The notes: generated by a model not told the origin, from the letters alone. A stretch of DNA of 64,000 nucleotides from Bacteroidota bacterium (GCA_013112545.1 JABFGJ010000005.1:140079-204078); one strand, 5' to 3'. Shown: positions 54,603 to 63,795, numbered from the stretch's first letter. Translations and numbers: made by a program.

Positions 54603-55775
54603 TTAGTTTAAAATTTCAACTTTTTGACCATCCAGCACTATTCGAGCACCTTCGTTAATTATTTTTGTCCCAGGTGTTAAGCCTTTCAACACCTCGTAAT
54701 TATTCCCTTCAAACACGCCTAAGGTGATGAATTGTTTTTTCGCTATAGCCATCTTACCTTGAATATCATCGGCTATAAAAATATATTTATTGCCTTCGGC
54801 ATCTTCAGAAATTACATTTTTAGGAACCATCATGGCCGAGTCAGCAACATAGTCAGCAATTCTCAGTTTTCCATTCATGTTTGGCTTTATAGACCAACTT
54901 TTATTGTTGACCCTTGCTTCAATTTTAAATGTTCTGTTCTCAGGGTTTATAAAGTTATTGGCTTGTGAAATTTCAGCAGCTATCGTATCAGCTAAAACAG
55001 GAACAAAAACCTCAACTTTTTTGCCCTTCTTAACAGTGGCAACATATACCTCGGGAATATCTGCACGAGCAAACATATCGTCTAAATTGACAATACGCAT
55101 TATGCCAGAAGCACCTGGAGAAACTGTATTTCCTTCTTCTATCAAAATTTCATCTATTACCCCCGCAAATGGAGCAACGATTCTAGCTTTTGCTAATTGC
55201 TCTTTGATTTGCTCAACAGCTTTTTGATGCGCCTCATGATTTGCTTTTGCTTGCAAGAATTGCATTTCAGAACCGATGTTCTTTTTCCAAAGTTTTTCTT
55301 GCCTTTCATAAGTAGTCTTGCTTAATTCAGCCTGAACTTCTGCTTGAATTAATTGCTGTGAAAGTCCACCGTCGTCAATAATAGCAAGCAATTGGCCTTT
55401 AGAAACTTTAGCTCCAGCTTTGACCAAAACTTTGTTCAATTTTCCACTGTATTCAGCATACAAAACCACGTTTCTTTCTGTGTCAAAACTGGCTTGCACT
55501 TCTATATAGTGTTTAAAAGTTTGAGGTTTAATTTCTAAAGCACTTACTAATGGCACTTTCTTATTGGTGTCTAATTTTGAAATCTCATTTGAAATCAGAT
55601 CCATTTGGGTAGCCAAGGTATGCTGCTTCGATGATAGTTCGGCTCGAATAGACTTCAGTTCATTGATATCGCCGCTTTCTATCGCTTTTTCAATTGACCT
55701 CTCTTGTTTCTTTTCTCCACAGCTGATAAGAGTTGCGACCGTAAATAATATGGCTAAGATGCTTACTTTTTTCAT
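54603..55775 (-). CDS. RND efflux periplasmic adaptor (membrane fusion protein)
   Basis: 390 residues with a lipoprotein signal (SILAILFTVATLISCGEKK; lipid on Cys19). An early coiled-coil stretch is followed by a lipoyl half-motif (SGKLNKVLVKAGAKVSKGQLL), a helical hairpin (about 150-195), a second lipoyl half (ARIVAPFAGVIDEILIEEGNTV) and beta-barrel and membrane-proximal domains. The N-terminal extra coiled coil before the first lipoyl half is longer than in AcrA. It bridges the RND pump and the TolC-like channel. Its stop-to-start spacings with neighbours are 3-7 bp. Confidence 0.92.
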   Translation of the reverse strand: MKKVSILAILFTVATLISCGEKKQERSIEKAIESGDINELKSIRAELSSKQHTLATQMDLISNEISKLDTNKKVPLVSALEIKPQTFKHYIEVQASFDTERNVVLYAEYSGKLNKVLVKAGAKVSKGQLLAIIDDGGLSQQLIQAEVQAELSKTTYERQEKLWKKNIGSEMQFLQAKANHEAHQKAVEQIKEQLAKARIVAPFAGVIDEILIEEGNTVSPGASGIMRIVNLDDMFARADIPEVYVATVKKGKKVEVFVPVLADTIAAEISQANNFINPENRTFKIEARVNNKSWSIKPNMNGKLRIADYVADSAMMVPKNVISEDAEGNKYIFIADDIQGKMAIAKKQFITLGVFEGNNYEVLKGLTPGTKIINEGARIVLDGQKVEILN

Positions 55776-55778
55776 TTT

Positions 55779-57128
55779 TTAGTAATTGTTAAGTGCTTTG
55801 TCTAGATTAACTTTGGCATTAATTAATTGGAAGGAAGCGTTTATATAGTTTCCTTGTGTTTCTAATAATTGATTGTTGGCTTGTGTTAGTTCTAAGCTAC
55901 TGTTGATTCCTTCATCGTATTTCGCTTTCACTTTATCGTAAATCCGTTCGGCTAATCCCAAATTTTTATTCATCGTTTCGTATTGGTGAAAAGCAAACAA
56001 ATATTGTGATTTAGCATTTTCTGCTTGTATTTGTAACTGTTGTGCTACCTGCTCCTTAGCTATTTGAACTTTCTCAAAATCAATTTTAGCTTGCTGAACT
56101 TTATGGTGTTTGTTAAAACTCGAAAAAATTGGAACACTTAAGTTAATGCCTACTAATTGAGAACCAAACCATTTTGCATCGCTGCTAAAAAAGTTAAACT
56201 CGTTTGCAAATGAATTTTGCTGATAGGTATAAAAAGCATTTAAACTAGGTAGATAATTTGATTTTTGCTGTTTCCAAAGCAATTGGCTTGCTCGCTCTTG
56301 GGTTAACACCGATTTATAATCAATGTGTGAATTGATGTCAAATTCTTTAGAAACAAACTCGCTTGACTTAGATAGCGTAGTTAAAGCCATTAAATTGTCT
56401 TTTAACTCTATTGTGTTTTCTATGCTAATTCCAAGGATGAACTTTAATTGATTTCTGCTTACATCTATTTGTCTAATCGCTTGCTCATAAGCATTGCTTG
56501 TATTAGCCAATAAAAATTCGATTTGCTCTTTATCTTGTTCTTCCACAAAACCATTCGAATACAACTCGCCAGTTTCAAAATAGATTTTATCTAAGTTTTC
56601 TTTGTTCTTTTTTAAGATTTCAGCGTTTTTCTCAGCTACCAAAACATTTCCATACGCCTGAGTTACCATGTTGCGAATTTCTATCTCTGATGCAGCTTGG
56701 TCATTTTTACTAAGCTCTAAATAAACTTTAGCAGCCTGCAAACCAACAAAATACGACCCATTAAAAATCAATTGATTGGCCGTTATAGAAGCACCCATTT
56801 GTTGTTCTGTTCCAAAAAATACTTCTTCATATTCTCCTTCGGGCCCACCAAAGGCAGCGGCAGGAATTAATTGAACTGGGGTTTCTACGTATTGCTGATA
56901 GTTAACAGCTCCATTTATTTGTGGCAAACCAGTAGAAATGGTCTCTTTCACTTTTCGCTCCGACTTCTCTACATCTTTTTGTGCCAGCTTTGCCTGATAA
57001 CTGTTTTTTACTGCATACTCTTGTGCTTCTTGCAAAGTAAAACTCAATGCTGCTTCTTGAGCATTGATTCCATTTGCTGATAAAAGCAATGATACAATCA
57101 AAAGTAAATTCACTTTTTGTTTCTTCAT
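55779..57128 (-). CDS. TolC-family outer-membrane efflux protein
   Basis: 449 residues with a signal peptide (VNLLLIVSLLLSANGINAQ). Two repeats of long alpha-helical hairpins with outer-membrane strands are typical of TolC/OprM: SFTLQEAQEYAVKNSYQAKLA opens the first, and a central YKSVLTQERASQLLWKQQKSNYLPSL-type region, here cited as ASQLLWKQQKS, opens the second. The C-terminus has QLLETQGNYINASFQLINA. It is the exit duct for the RND pump. Its start follows the TetR gene stop by 5 bp, so it is part of the same operon. Confidence 0.92.
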   Translation of the reverse strand: MKKQKVNLLLIVSLLLSANGINAQEAALSFTLQEAQEYAVKNSYQAKLAQKDVEKSERKVKETISTGLPQINGAVNYQQYVETPVQLIPAAAFGGPEGEYEEVFFGTEQQMGASITANQLIFNGSYFVGLQAAKVYLELSKNDQAASEIEIRNMVTQAYGNVLVAEKNAEILKKNKENLDKIYFETGELYSNGFVEEQDKEQIEFLLANTSNAYEQAIRQIDVSRNQLKFILGISIENTIELKDNLMALTTLSKSSEFVSKEFDINSHIDYKSVLTQERASQLLWKQQKSNYLPSLNAFYTYQQNSFANEFNFFSSDAKWFGSQLVGINLSVPIFSSFNKHHKVQQAKIDFEKVQIAKEQVAQQLQIQAENAKSQYLFAFHQYETMNKNLGLAERIYDKVKAKYDEGINSSLELTQANNQLLETQGNYINASFQLINAKVNLDKALNNY

Positions 57129-57133
57129 AAGAT

Positions 57134-57742
57134 CTAATCTTGTTTGAATTTTTGTTTTAAATAGGTTCTGCCGTCATTACTTGCTATTCCTTTGATGTGA
57201 TACCTAACCATTTCCGTATAAATTTCTTCATTCGTAAAATCACTAAGCGAATTGCTTTCTGGGTCAAGAATTACGTTCACCATTGAAAGGTATAAGCGCG
57301 TTAAAATTTCAGGGTTGATGTTTTGTCTATACAATCCAGATTTAACCCCCTTTTCTATATTGCGTTTTATTTTTTCATAAACAAATAAATTGCGGTGATT
57401 TGTTAAGCACTTATAGGCTTCTGCATGGTATTTTTTAAGGTCATAAATGATAGAAGGGTGCATTTCTTTAACTTGCGAACCAACCATTTTAGTCATTTTC
57501 AACAACTCATCTATGGCGTTGTCCTCTTCGTTCAAAACATCTTTCATGCAGCATTGCTCGTGATTGATGTGCAACTCTATCGACTTTTTGACCAAGTCCT
57601 TCTTATTGTCAACATATTGATACAAGGTTTTTTTGGAAATACCCAATTGCCGAGAAATGTCGTCCATGTTCATGCTCTTAATTCCATACTTGGAAAAAAG
57701 CTCAGCAGCTTTAACTAATATTTCTTGTTCTTTTGTATCCAT
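57134..57742 (-). CDS. TetR/AcrR regulator of the RND efflux operon
   Basis: A 202-residue repressor. The N-terminal DNA-binding domain (about 8-55) contains YGIKSMNMDDISRQLGISKKTLYQYVDNKKDL, cited in part as SMNMDDISRQLGISKKTLYQY. The C-terminal ligand domain has a Cys pair (HINHEQCCMKDV), which might sense oxidants or metals. It is the first gene of the efflux operon. A long inverted repeat overlaps its promoter, so it probably represses the operon including itself. Confidence 0.92.
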   Translation of the reverse strand: MDTKEQEILVKAAELFSKYGIKSMNMDDISRQLGISKKTLYQYVDNKKDLVKKSIELHINHEQCCMKDVLNEEDNAIDELLKMTKMVGSQVKEMHPSIIYDLKKYHAEAYKCLTNHRNLFVYEKIKRNIEKGVKSGLYRQNINPEILTRLYLSMVNVILDPESNSLSDFTNEEIYTEMVRYHIKGIASNDGRTYLKQKFKQD

Positions 57743-57755
57743 TTTTTTCGGGCGG

Positions 57756-57763
57756 CAAATGTA
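57756..57763 (-). promoter_or_regulatory. -7 box of the TetR-RND operon
   Basis: TACATTTG on the minus strand is an exact TAnnTTTG match, 14 bp before the TetR ATG at 57742. The -33 region falls on the proximal arm of the inverted repeat at 57776-57813. Confidence 0.55.
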
Positions 57764-57775
57764 TCATTTTTTTAC

Positions 57776-57813
57776 ACAATGGAAACGTTTATTTTAAATT
57801 TTGTTTCCAATGT
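57776..57813. promoter_or_regulatory. Long inverted repeat, candidate TetR operator
   Basis: ACAATGGAAAC (57776-57786) and GTTTCCAATGT (57803-57813) are 11-bp arms matching at 10 positions, separated by 16 bp. It overlaps the -33 region of the efflux operon promoter. The separation of arm centres is 27 bp, wider than a single TetR dimer site, so two dimers or a non-classical site may be involved. It also lies between the operon and asnS. Confidence 0.55.
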
Positions 57814-57914
57814 TTATATTTTTTACTAATCATGCCAAAAGTCAAACTATCGAGTTTAATTTGAATTGTAATTTTTTTGTATAAAAAATCATGTTATTTC
57901 GCCTGCTAGTCTAT

Positions 57915-57945
57915 TGATTCAGGTTCTTAAAAACCGTTCCTTTGC
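57915..57945 (+). promoter_or_regulatory. Promoter of asnS-rpoN
   Basis: TTG at 57915-57917, then 20 bp, then TTCCTTTG at 57938-57945, one base off the Bacteroidota -7 box. Spacing fits the usual -33/-7 distance. The asnS ATG at 57971 lies 25 bp downstream. Confidence 0.55.
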
Positions 57946-57970
57946 AGCAAGTATTTATTGAATTAAATTC

Positions 57971-59413
57971 ATGAAAAGATCAGAAATAAAATCTCTACTT
58001 AGTGGAGAACAAGTTGGAGAAGAAATCCTATTAAAAGGATGGGTTAGAACCAAACGTGGCAGTAAGAATGTGGCCTTTATTGCCATGAATGACGGCACTA
58101 CCATTAATAATATTCAGGTTGTTGCAGACCTTTCTAAAATTGATGAATCAGCTTTAGAAAGCGTTACAACTGGAGCTTGTCTTGCAATAATTGGCAAATT
58201 AGTTGAGTCGCAAGGAAGCGGACAACAATACGAAATAGAAGCCGATAGCATCGAAGTGTTAGGTGCAGCGCACCCAGATGAATATCCCTTGCAGCCTAAA
58301 AAACATTCTTTAGAGTTTTTAAGGGAAAATGCTCACTTGCGATTTAGAACAAATACCTTTAGTGCGATAAACAGAATAAGGCATGCCATGATTTTTGGCA
58401 TTCACAAATTCTTTAATGATAGAGGCTTTTATAATATTCACACCCCAATTATCACAGGTTCTGATGCTGAGGGAGCTGGCGAAACTTTTAGAGTTAGTAA
58501 CCTCGATTTGAACAATCTGCCCAAAGATGAAGAGGGAAATATTGATTTCAGAAAAGACTTTTTTGGCAAAGAAACCAACCTAACCGTTTCTGGGCAATTA
58601 GAAGCTGAATTGGCTGCCATGGCGCTTTCTAAGGTTTATACTTTTGGGCCAACCTTTAGGGCAGAAAATTCGAATACAACACGTCATCTTGCTGAATTTT
58701 GGATGATTGAGCCTGAAGTTGCTTTTGCAGATTTAGATGAAAACATGGATTTGGGTGAAGCATTGCTTAAATACCTAATTCAATATGCCTTGGATAACTG
58801 TGCCGACGATTTAGCCTTTTTGGACAGTAGATTAATTGAAGAGGAAAAAAACAAAAAAGCAGAAGATAAATCTCCTATGGCTTTAATCGAAAAACTAAAA
58901 TTTGTATTAACGAATGATTTTGTGCGAATCACTTATACAGAGGCCATTGATATTTTAAGAAATTCTAAGCCCAATAAGAAAAAGAAATTTCAATATTTAA
59001 TAGAAGGTTGGGGTGCTGATTTACAATCGGAACACGAGCGGTTTTTAGTTGAAAAACATTTTAAAAAACCTGTAATTTTATATGATTATCCCAAAGAGAT
59101 CAAAGCATTTTATATGCGTCAGAATGAGGATGGTAAAACAGTTAGAGCTATGGATATTTTATTCCCAGGAATTGGTGAGATGGTCGGTGGTTCGCAGCGC
59201 GAAGAACGATTGGAAAAATTAGAACAACGCATGGCCGAAATGAATGTTCCTAAAGAAGAACTTTGGTGGTATTTAGACCTTCGTAAATTTGGTACTGCAC
59301 CACACAGTGGTTTTGGCCTAGGATTTGAAAGGCTGGTGCAATTCGTAACCGGAATGGGAAACATCAGGGATGTAATTCCTTTTCCAAGAACACCAAAAAA
59401 CGCTGAATTTTAA
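57971..59413 (+). CDS. asnS: Asparagine--tRNA ligase
   Basis: A 480-residue class II synthetase. The OB-fold anticodon domain is at 1-110 ([19 protein letters not shown]). Class II motif 2 is [21 protein letters not shown], cited in part as [14 protein letters not shown], and motif 3 is [17 protein letters not shown]. The presence of N in the ENSNT segment supports AsnRS over AspRS, and the length is normal. It is followed after 11 bp by rpoN; the two are presumably co-transcribed. Confidence 0.97.
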   Translation: MKRSEIKSLLSGEQVGEEILLKGWVRTKRGSKNVAFIAMNDGTTINNIQVVADLSKIDESALESVTTGACLAIIGKLVESQGSGQQYEIEADSIEVLGAAHPDEYPLQPKKHSLEFLRENAHLRFRTNTFSAINRIRHAMIFGIHKFFNDRGFYNIHTPIITGSDAEGAGETFRVSNLDLNNLPKDEEGNIDFRKDFFGKETNLTVSGQLEAELAAMALSKVYTFGPTFRAENSNTTRHLAEFWMIEPEVAFADLDENMDLGEALLKYLIQYALDNCADDLAFLDSRLIEEEKNKKAEDKSPMALIEKLKFVLTNDFVRITYTEAIDILRNSKPNKKKKFQYLIEGWGADLQSEHERFLVEKHFKKPVILYDYPKEIKAFYMRQNEDGKTVRAMDILFPGIGEMVGGSQREERLEKLEQRMAEMNVPKEELWWYLDLRKFGTAPHSGFGLGFERLVQFVTGMGNIRDVIPFPRTPKNAEF

Positions 59414-59424
59414 ACTCTGATATT

Positions 59425-60870
59425 ATGTTAAAACAATCTCTTCAACAAAAAATGCTTCAAAAGCTTTCTCCTCAGCAAATACAGCTGATGAAGCTTTTGC
59501 AATTGCCAACTGTTGCATTGGAGCAACGTGTAAAAGAAGAGATGGAAAACAATCCTGCCCTTGATGAAGGAAAGGACGATGAGGAAGAATTAGAGGAAGA
59601 AAAATACGAAGAGCGCGAAGACAGTACTGAGGCACAAGAAGAGTTTGATTTTTCTGATTACATGGACGATGAAACTCCAGACTATAAATATCAAATTTCC
59701 AACAAGGGAAAAGATGATGAAGATCGAGATATTCCTTATAGTGGGGGTTCTACTTTTCACGAGCGCTTAATGACTCAAGTACACCTGCATGACTTAGATG
59801 AAAAACAAAAAGAAATTGCCGACCACCTCATTGGCAGTTTAGATGATTCTGGTTATTTGCGTAGAGATTTACGTTCCATAGAAGATGATTTGGCATTTAC
59901 CAGAAATCTGATGGCTAGTCAAGTGGAAATCGAAAATGTTTTAAGTGTAATTCAGCAAATGGATCCAGCGGGAGTTGGAGCAAGAGACTTACAAGAGTGT
60001 TTGTTAATTCAGATTAAAAGAAAAAAGAATAAAACCTTTGCAACTCGCGTAGCTATTGAAATTTTAGAGCTTTATTTTAACGAGTTTACCAAAAAACATT
60101 ATTCAAAAATTCTCGAGAAAATGGAAATCGAGAATGATGATTTGAAAGATGCAATCGATGAAATTTTAAAATTAAATCCCAAACCAGGAAACTCCTTAAA
60201 TACATCGGGCAAATCAGTTCAAACGGTAGTACATGATTTTACTTTGACCATAAATGATGGGGAACTAGAAATCACTCTAAATGGCCGAAATGCACCACAG
60301 CTTAAAATTAGCCGTGAGTACAGAGAAATGATTGACCATTACAAAAAATCAGATAAATCGAACAAAGCTGAAAAAGAAGCCATGAGTTTTGTAAAGCAAA
60401 AGTTAGATACAGCTAAATGGTTTATCGACGCTATACAGCAAAGACAAAACACCCTATTAAACACCATGTCGGCTATTGCAGAATATCAAAAAGAATATTT
60501 TTTAGAAGGCGATGAGACCAAGTTAAGGCCTATGATTTTAAAAGACATAGCCGATATTATTCACATGGATATCTCTACTGTTTCTAGGGTGGTTAATAGC
60601 AAATACGTTTCTACTCCTTATGGTACTTTTTTATTAAAATCTTTCTTTTCTGAATCGCTTTCTACTGAAGATGGCGATGAGGTAAGCACACGAGAAGTCA
60701 AAAAAATACTGTTGGACATCATAGAAGCAGAAAACAAAAAGAAGCCACACACCGACGAAACTTTGTCTAAAATGCTGCAAGAAAAAAAGTATAACATTGC
60801 AAGAAGAACCATAGCAAAGTACAGAGAGCAATTAAACATTCCCGTAGCTAGGTTAAGAAAAGAACTATAA
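59425..60870 (+). CDS. rpoN: RNA polymerase sigma-54 factor
   Basis: 481 residues. Region I is Q-rich (LKQSLQQKMLQKLSPQQIQL), followed by an acidic region II (about 45-100), a core-binding domain (about 100-260), a helix-turn-helix domain (ADIIHMDISTVSRVVNSKY near 375) and the RpoN box ARRTIAKYREQ near the C-terminus. Sigma-54 needs AAA+ activators, so the genome should encode these elsewhere; none is in the window. Together with asnS it is a normal housekeeping pair in this phylum. Confidence 0.96.
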   Translation: MLKQSLQQKMLQKLSPQQIQLMKLLQLPTVALEQRVKEEMENNPALDEGKDDEEELEEEKYEEREDSTEAQEEFDFSDYMDDETPDYKYQISNKGKDDEDRDIPYSGGSTFHERLMTQVHLHDLDEKQKEIADHLIGSLDDSGYLRRDLRSIEDDLAFTRNLMASQVEIENVLSVIQQMDPAGVGARDLQECLLIQIKRKKNKTFATRVAIEILELYFNEFTKKHYSKILEKMEIENDDLKDAIDEILKLNPKPGNSLNTSGKSVQTVVHDFTLTINDGELEITLNGRNAPQLKISREYREMIDHYKKSDKSNKAEKEAMSFVKQKLDTAKWFIDAIQQRQNTLLNTMSAIAEYQKEYFLEGDETKLRPMILKDIADIIHMDISTVSRVVNSKYVSTPYGTFLLKSFFSESLSTEDGDEVSTREVKKILLDIIEAENKKKPHTDETLSKMLQEKKYNIARRTIAKYREQLNIPVARLRKEL

Positions 60871-60871
60871 A

Positions 60872-61477
60872 ATGAATCGACTTGCTAGCTTTTTTAGCTA
60901 TATGATGCACCCCATTTTTATGCCCTTATTGAGCGTGTATCTCTTGTTTCAATTGCCAAGCTACATCAATTTTCGCTTGAGTCCGGCTTATTTTAATGCA
61001 ATTTATATTTGTGTTAGTTTCAACTTAATTGTAGTGCCGCTTTCTTTAAGTCTTTACCTCAAGCGAAGTGGTCATATCCAATCTTTAAAAATGGAACACG
61101 TTGAAGAACGTGTTATTCCTTATGGAATTACAGCGTTTTTTTACCTGATGACCTATTTCCTATTCATGCAAATTAAATTCCCAGATTTGTATCTTTCGAT
61201 TTTTTTAGCCGCTACTTTTGCAGTCTTTATCCTTTTTATACTAGCCCTTTTTAAGCAAAAAGTTTCAGCTCATTTAACTGGTATTGGTGGCATTTGTGGA
61301 TTGTTAATCGTTACCAATCAGGCTTTAGAAATAAACACCATATTAATTTTAATGATTTTCATATTGCTTGCAGGTATCTTAGGCGCATCTCGATTAAAGT
61401 TAAATGCACACACAGCAAGTCAAGTATTTTGGGGCTTCCTTATCGGTTTATTCACCCAATTGTTGGTTCTTTTATAA
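60872..61477 (+). CDS. PAP2-like multi-span membrane protein without catalytic signature
   Basis: A 201-residue protein with about six spans, 1 bp after rpoN. It has the terminal fold of PAP2-type lipid phosphatases: a short LNAHTASQVFWGFLIGLFTQ resembles the AH-T-QV-GF end of the family. However, the KX6RP and SGH motifs of active enzymes are absent. It may be a degenerate or non-catalytic relative. The stop interlocks with the stop of yraN on the opposite strand (TTATAA). Confidence 0.7.
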   Translation: MNRLASFFSYMMHPIFMPLLSVYLLFQLPSYINFRLSPAYFNAIYICVSFNLIVVPLSLSLYLKRSGHIQSLKMEHVEERVIPYGITAFFYLMTYFLFMQIKFPDLYLSIFLAATFAVFILFILALFKQKVSAHLTGIGGICGLLIVTNQALEINTILILMIFILLAGILGASRLKLNAHTASQVFWGFLIGLFTQLLVLL

Positions 61478-61834
61478 AAGCGGATAAAAGGCATCCTCAA
61501 TGTGTTCTATCGTCACTTTTTCGTCGAGAATAAGCACCGATACAATATCAAACCTACATTCTAAATCAATTTCCTTTTCTTGAATATAAGCATCTGTAGC
61601 TCTTACAATGTTTCGCTGTTTAGTTATGGTAACAGCTTCTTTGGGATTTTCAAAATGCTCTGATGTTCGCGTTTTCACTTCAACCACAACAAGCTGATTT
61701 CCAATCTTGGCAATCATATCGAGTTCTGCCTTTCGGAACCTCCAATTGCGTTCTATGATTTTATAGCCTTTTTTAATGAGATATTCTACAGCTAAATTCT
61801 CGCCTCGTATTCCAACTAAATTATGCTCTGCCAT
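61472..61834 (-). CDS. yraN: YraN family (UPF0102) nuclease-fold protein
   Basis: 120 residues with the Holliday-junction-resolvase-like nuclease fold. It has the pattern GIRGENLAVEYLIKKGYKII, then the ELDMI segment and VVVEVKTRTSEHF, giving the E-X-D-X-EVK metal site. The natural substrate is not established. It overlaps the start-proximal end of the upstream LD-carboxypeptidase gene by 14 bp, so the pair is co-translated. Confidence 0.92.
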   Translation of the reverse strand: MAEHNLVGIRGENLAVEYLIKKGYKIIERNWRFRKAELDMIAKIGNQLVVVEVKTRTSEHFENPKEAVTITKQRNIVRATDAYIQEKEIDLECRFDIVSVLILDEKVTIEHIEDAFYPLL

Positions 61835-62741
61835 GGAATGTTAATTCTATTTGCTTCCCTTTGATTTTTAAATCGGCTTTTCTACCGAGAATTAAAGCCA
61901 AGTTTTCTTGAATGTGACCTGCCGGAAATCCAAAAATTACTGGATAGCCATAGCTTTTGGTGTTTCTTAAAATAATTTCTTGAGCTGTTTCTCCAAAGGG
62001 AATTTCATTGTCATTCATATCGCTCATGCCGCCTACTAAAATGGCAATACAATGGTCTAACATCGATGCTCTTTTTAAATTCATCATCATGCGGTCTATG
62101 TGATAGAGGTATTCGTCTAAATCTTCAAAGAACAAAATATTGCCTCTGGTATTCACCTGACTAACCGTTCCAGTTAGGCTATATAAAATCGAAAGGTTAC
62201 CACCTACAACTTTTCCACTGTAGTTTCCCTCTTTTAGAAAAGAGCCAGTTTCTGCTTTAAATTGATATTTTAAATCTTCGCCAAATAAGGCTTTTCTCAA
62301 TGATTCAGTCGCATTGTTGGCTTTGCCATCTTTCGGAAAATTGATTGGCATGGTCGCATGTATGCTTTCAGCGCGAATATCTTCTTGTAGATGATTGTGC
62401 AAAACCGTTACATCGCTGTAACCAACAATCCATTTTGGGTGAAGTTCAAAAAAAGAAAAATCGATGTAATCGATGATTTGCACTGTTCCATAACCGCCAC
62501 GAGCACAAATTATGGCTTTGCACTGTTTGTCATCTAGGGCATTTTGCAGCGCTTTTGTTCGAGCAAATTCAGAACCTGCAAACTGATGATCTTCTTCAAA
62601 AAGTGCTGCGCTCAAATTGACAATTAAGCCCCAAGATTCCAGCATTTTTATGGCGGGTTCTATTTCTTCTCTAGAAATTTTACGTGCGGTACTTATGATG
62701 GTGACTTGATCACCTTTTTTGAGTGATGGAGCTTGTAGCAT
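61821..62741 (-). CDS. ldcA: LD-carboxypeptidase (S66 family)
   Basis: A 306-residue cytoplasmic serine peptidase of peptidoglycan recycling. It removes the terminal D-Ala from L,D-linked muropeptide tetrapeptides. Family marks: SLKKGDQVTIISTARKIS near the start, the ICARGGYGTVQIIDYID segment, nucleophile Ser in VGYSDVTVLHNHL and the Glu/His triad elements FEDLDEYLYHIDRM. Length is normal for S66. Together with yraN it forms a two-gene unit that converges on the rpoN operon. Confidence 0.92.
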   Translation of the reverse strand: MLQAPSLKKGDQVTIISTARKISREEIEPAIKMLESWGLIVNLSAALFEEDHQFAGSEFARTKALQNALDDKQCKAIICARGGYGTVQIIDYIDFSFFELHPKWIVGYSDVTVLHNHLQEDIRAESIHATMPINFPKDGKANNATESLRKALFGEDLKYQFKAETGSFLKEGNYSGKVVGGNLSILYSLTGTVSQVNTRGNILFFEDLDEYLYHIDRMMMNLKRASMLDHCIAILVGGMSDMNDNEIPFGETAQEIILRNTKSYGYPVIFGFPAGHIQENLALILGRKADLKIKGKQIELTFHGRA

Positions 62742-63064
62742 ACATCAAAGATAATTGGATTAGAAATGGAAAGCTAAGCTTTCGCTTGAATTAATTTTAG
62801 TTTAAAAAGCAGTTTAATTATGTTTTAACTGATTCTCAATTCTTTAAAATTTTGTTGTACCCTTCTCTTCAGTGATTCCTTCCTAGCGGCAAACAAGTTC
62901 AAACCCTCGGCTCTTTACTCAACTTTACTTTCATTCTCCTTTCCAATTCTAATAATCATTCACATACTCCATTGGTTTGATTTCACTAATTTAGTCTATA
63001 TAAAAAAGGAATAAACGTAGTGGTGCGTTTATTCGATTGTTGTGCGCAAATTAAAAAAGACAGA
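62742..63064 (+). other. Intergenic region with left inverted-repeat arm
   Basis: 323 bases between the LD-carboxypeptidase and the DUF4919-type gene. It holds no recognisable gene. A short palindrome-like arm (63033-63048) occurs just before the gene, preceded by a related GGTGCGTTTAT segment. Base composition is less AT-skewed here than in the neighbouring chromosome, consistent with foreign DNA. Confidence 0.5.
63033..63048 (+). repeat. Left arm of inverted repeats around the DUF4919-type gene
   Basis: TCGATTGTTGTGCGCA lies 16 bp before the gene start at 63065. The reverse complement of the right arm (63733-63745, TCGATTGTGCGCA) matches it except for three missing bases. The pair frames the gene like ends of a small mobile cassette. 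Confidence 0.55.
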
Positions 63065-63718
63065 ATGAGAATATTGACAATAGTATTCATGTTGACTTCC
63101 ATGTTGACCACTTCATACACATTTGGACAATCGAGTGCAGAAGTTGAAGTACCGAAATTCAATGACAAATACAGCGAGTATGTAAAAAAACTTGAAGCCG
63201 GACAGACAGACATAGACTACCAAGACTTCAGATTTAGCTTCATAGAAAGTGAACAATTCAAGATTGCTTCAGCAAAGTCTACTGAATTTGACAGCTTAAA
63301 AAAGGAGATGTACACCAAAATGGATAAGTCTGAATATGAAGAAATAATCAAGATAACCAAGCAAATGTTAAGTATCGACTACACAAGTATGATAGCTCAT
63401 AAAATACTTCGGCAGACTTATAAAATAGTTGGTGACACAGCAAATGCTGCCAAATACAAAACTATTCAATTTGGACTTTTGAATTCTATTGTGAAAAAAG
63501 GAGACGGACAAACCTGCGAGACCGCTTGGCCTGTAATACAACTATCAGAAGAGTACTTTATACTAGAAATGGTTGGAGCTGAACTAAAAAAACAAAGTAT
63601 CGACAACGAAGGCGGTCTTTGTGACAAAATGGAAGTAAAAGTTGATGGCAAAAAAAAGACTTACTACTTTGAAACTAGTAAGATTTTTCAAGGCTACAAG
63701 AAACTCGGAATTGAATAA
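63065..63718 (+). CDS. DUF4919-type exported protein
   Basis: 217 residues from ATG 63065 (MRILTIVFMLTSMLTTSY, signal cut near FGQ); the earlier in-frame GTG at 63020 would put the signal peptide 15 residues inside the protein. The mature protein follows the DUF4919 pattern: DIDYQDFRFSFIESEQF, a helical middle with MLSIDYTSMIAHKILRQTY, then GDGQTCETAWPVIQLSEEYF. The function of this family is unknown. The gene is flanked by short inverted repeats and lies next to a group II intron, so it may be a mobile passenger. Confidence 0.75.
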   Translation: MRILTIVFMLTSMLTTSYTFGQSSAEVEVPKFNDKYSEYVKKLEAGQTDIDYQDFRFSFIESEQFKIASAKSTEFDSLKKEMYTKMDKSEYEEIIKITKQMLSIDYTSMIAHKILRQTYKIVGDTANAAKYKTIQFGLLNSIVKKGDGQTCETAWPVIQLSEEYFILEMVGAELKKQSIDNEGGLCDKMEVKVDGKKKTYYFETSKIFQGYKKLGIE

Positions 63719-63732
63719 AAAGAAATAAAATC

Positions 63733-63745
63733 TGCGCACAATCGA
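63733..63745 (-). repeat. Right arm of inverted repeats around the DUF4919-type gene
   Basis: TGCGCACAATCGA, 14 bp after the gene's stop and immediately adjacent to the inferred 3' end of the group II intron at about 63746. On the minus strand it is the first 3'-exon sequence, so the intron appears inserted exactly at the edge of this arm. Confidence 0.55.
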
Positions 63746-63753
63746 GTAGATGG

Positions 63754-63783
63754 CTCCGACTAATCCTGCGGGATTAGTCGGAG
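63754..63783 (-). ncRNA. Group II intron domain VI hairpin
   Basis: CTCCGACTAATCC pairs exactly with GGATTAGTCGGAG around four bases. The 13-bp stem has no bulged A inside it; a flanking GGTG/CATC extension with an unpaired AA could hold the branch point. Its position next to D5 and the intron end identifies it. Confidence 0.75.
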
Positions 63784-63795
63784 TTCACCTCTCAC

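Noticed and set aside
63020..63718. GTG start of the DUF4919-type protein at 63020
   Set aside because: It would translate through the left inverted-repeat arm and place the signal peptide 15 residues inside the protein; ATG 63065 is preferred.
63033..63745. Canonical integron attC sites
   Set aside because: The arms do not contain a proper RYYYAAC/GTTRRRY core and no integrase is visible, so only a cassette-like unit is claimed.
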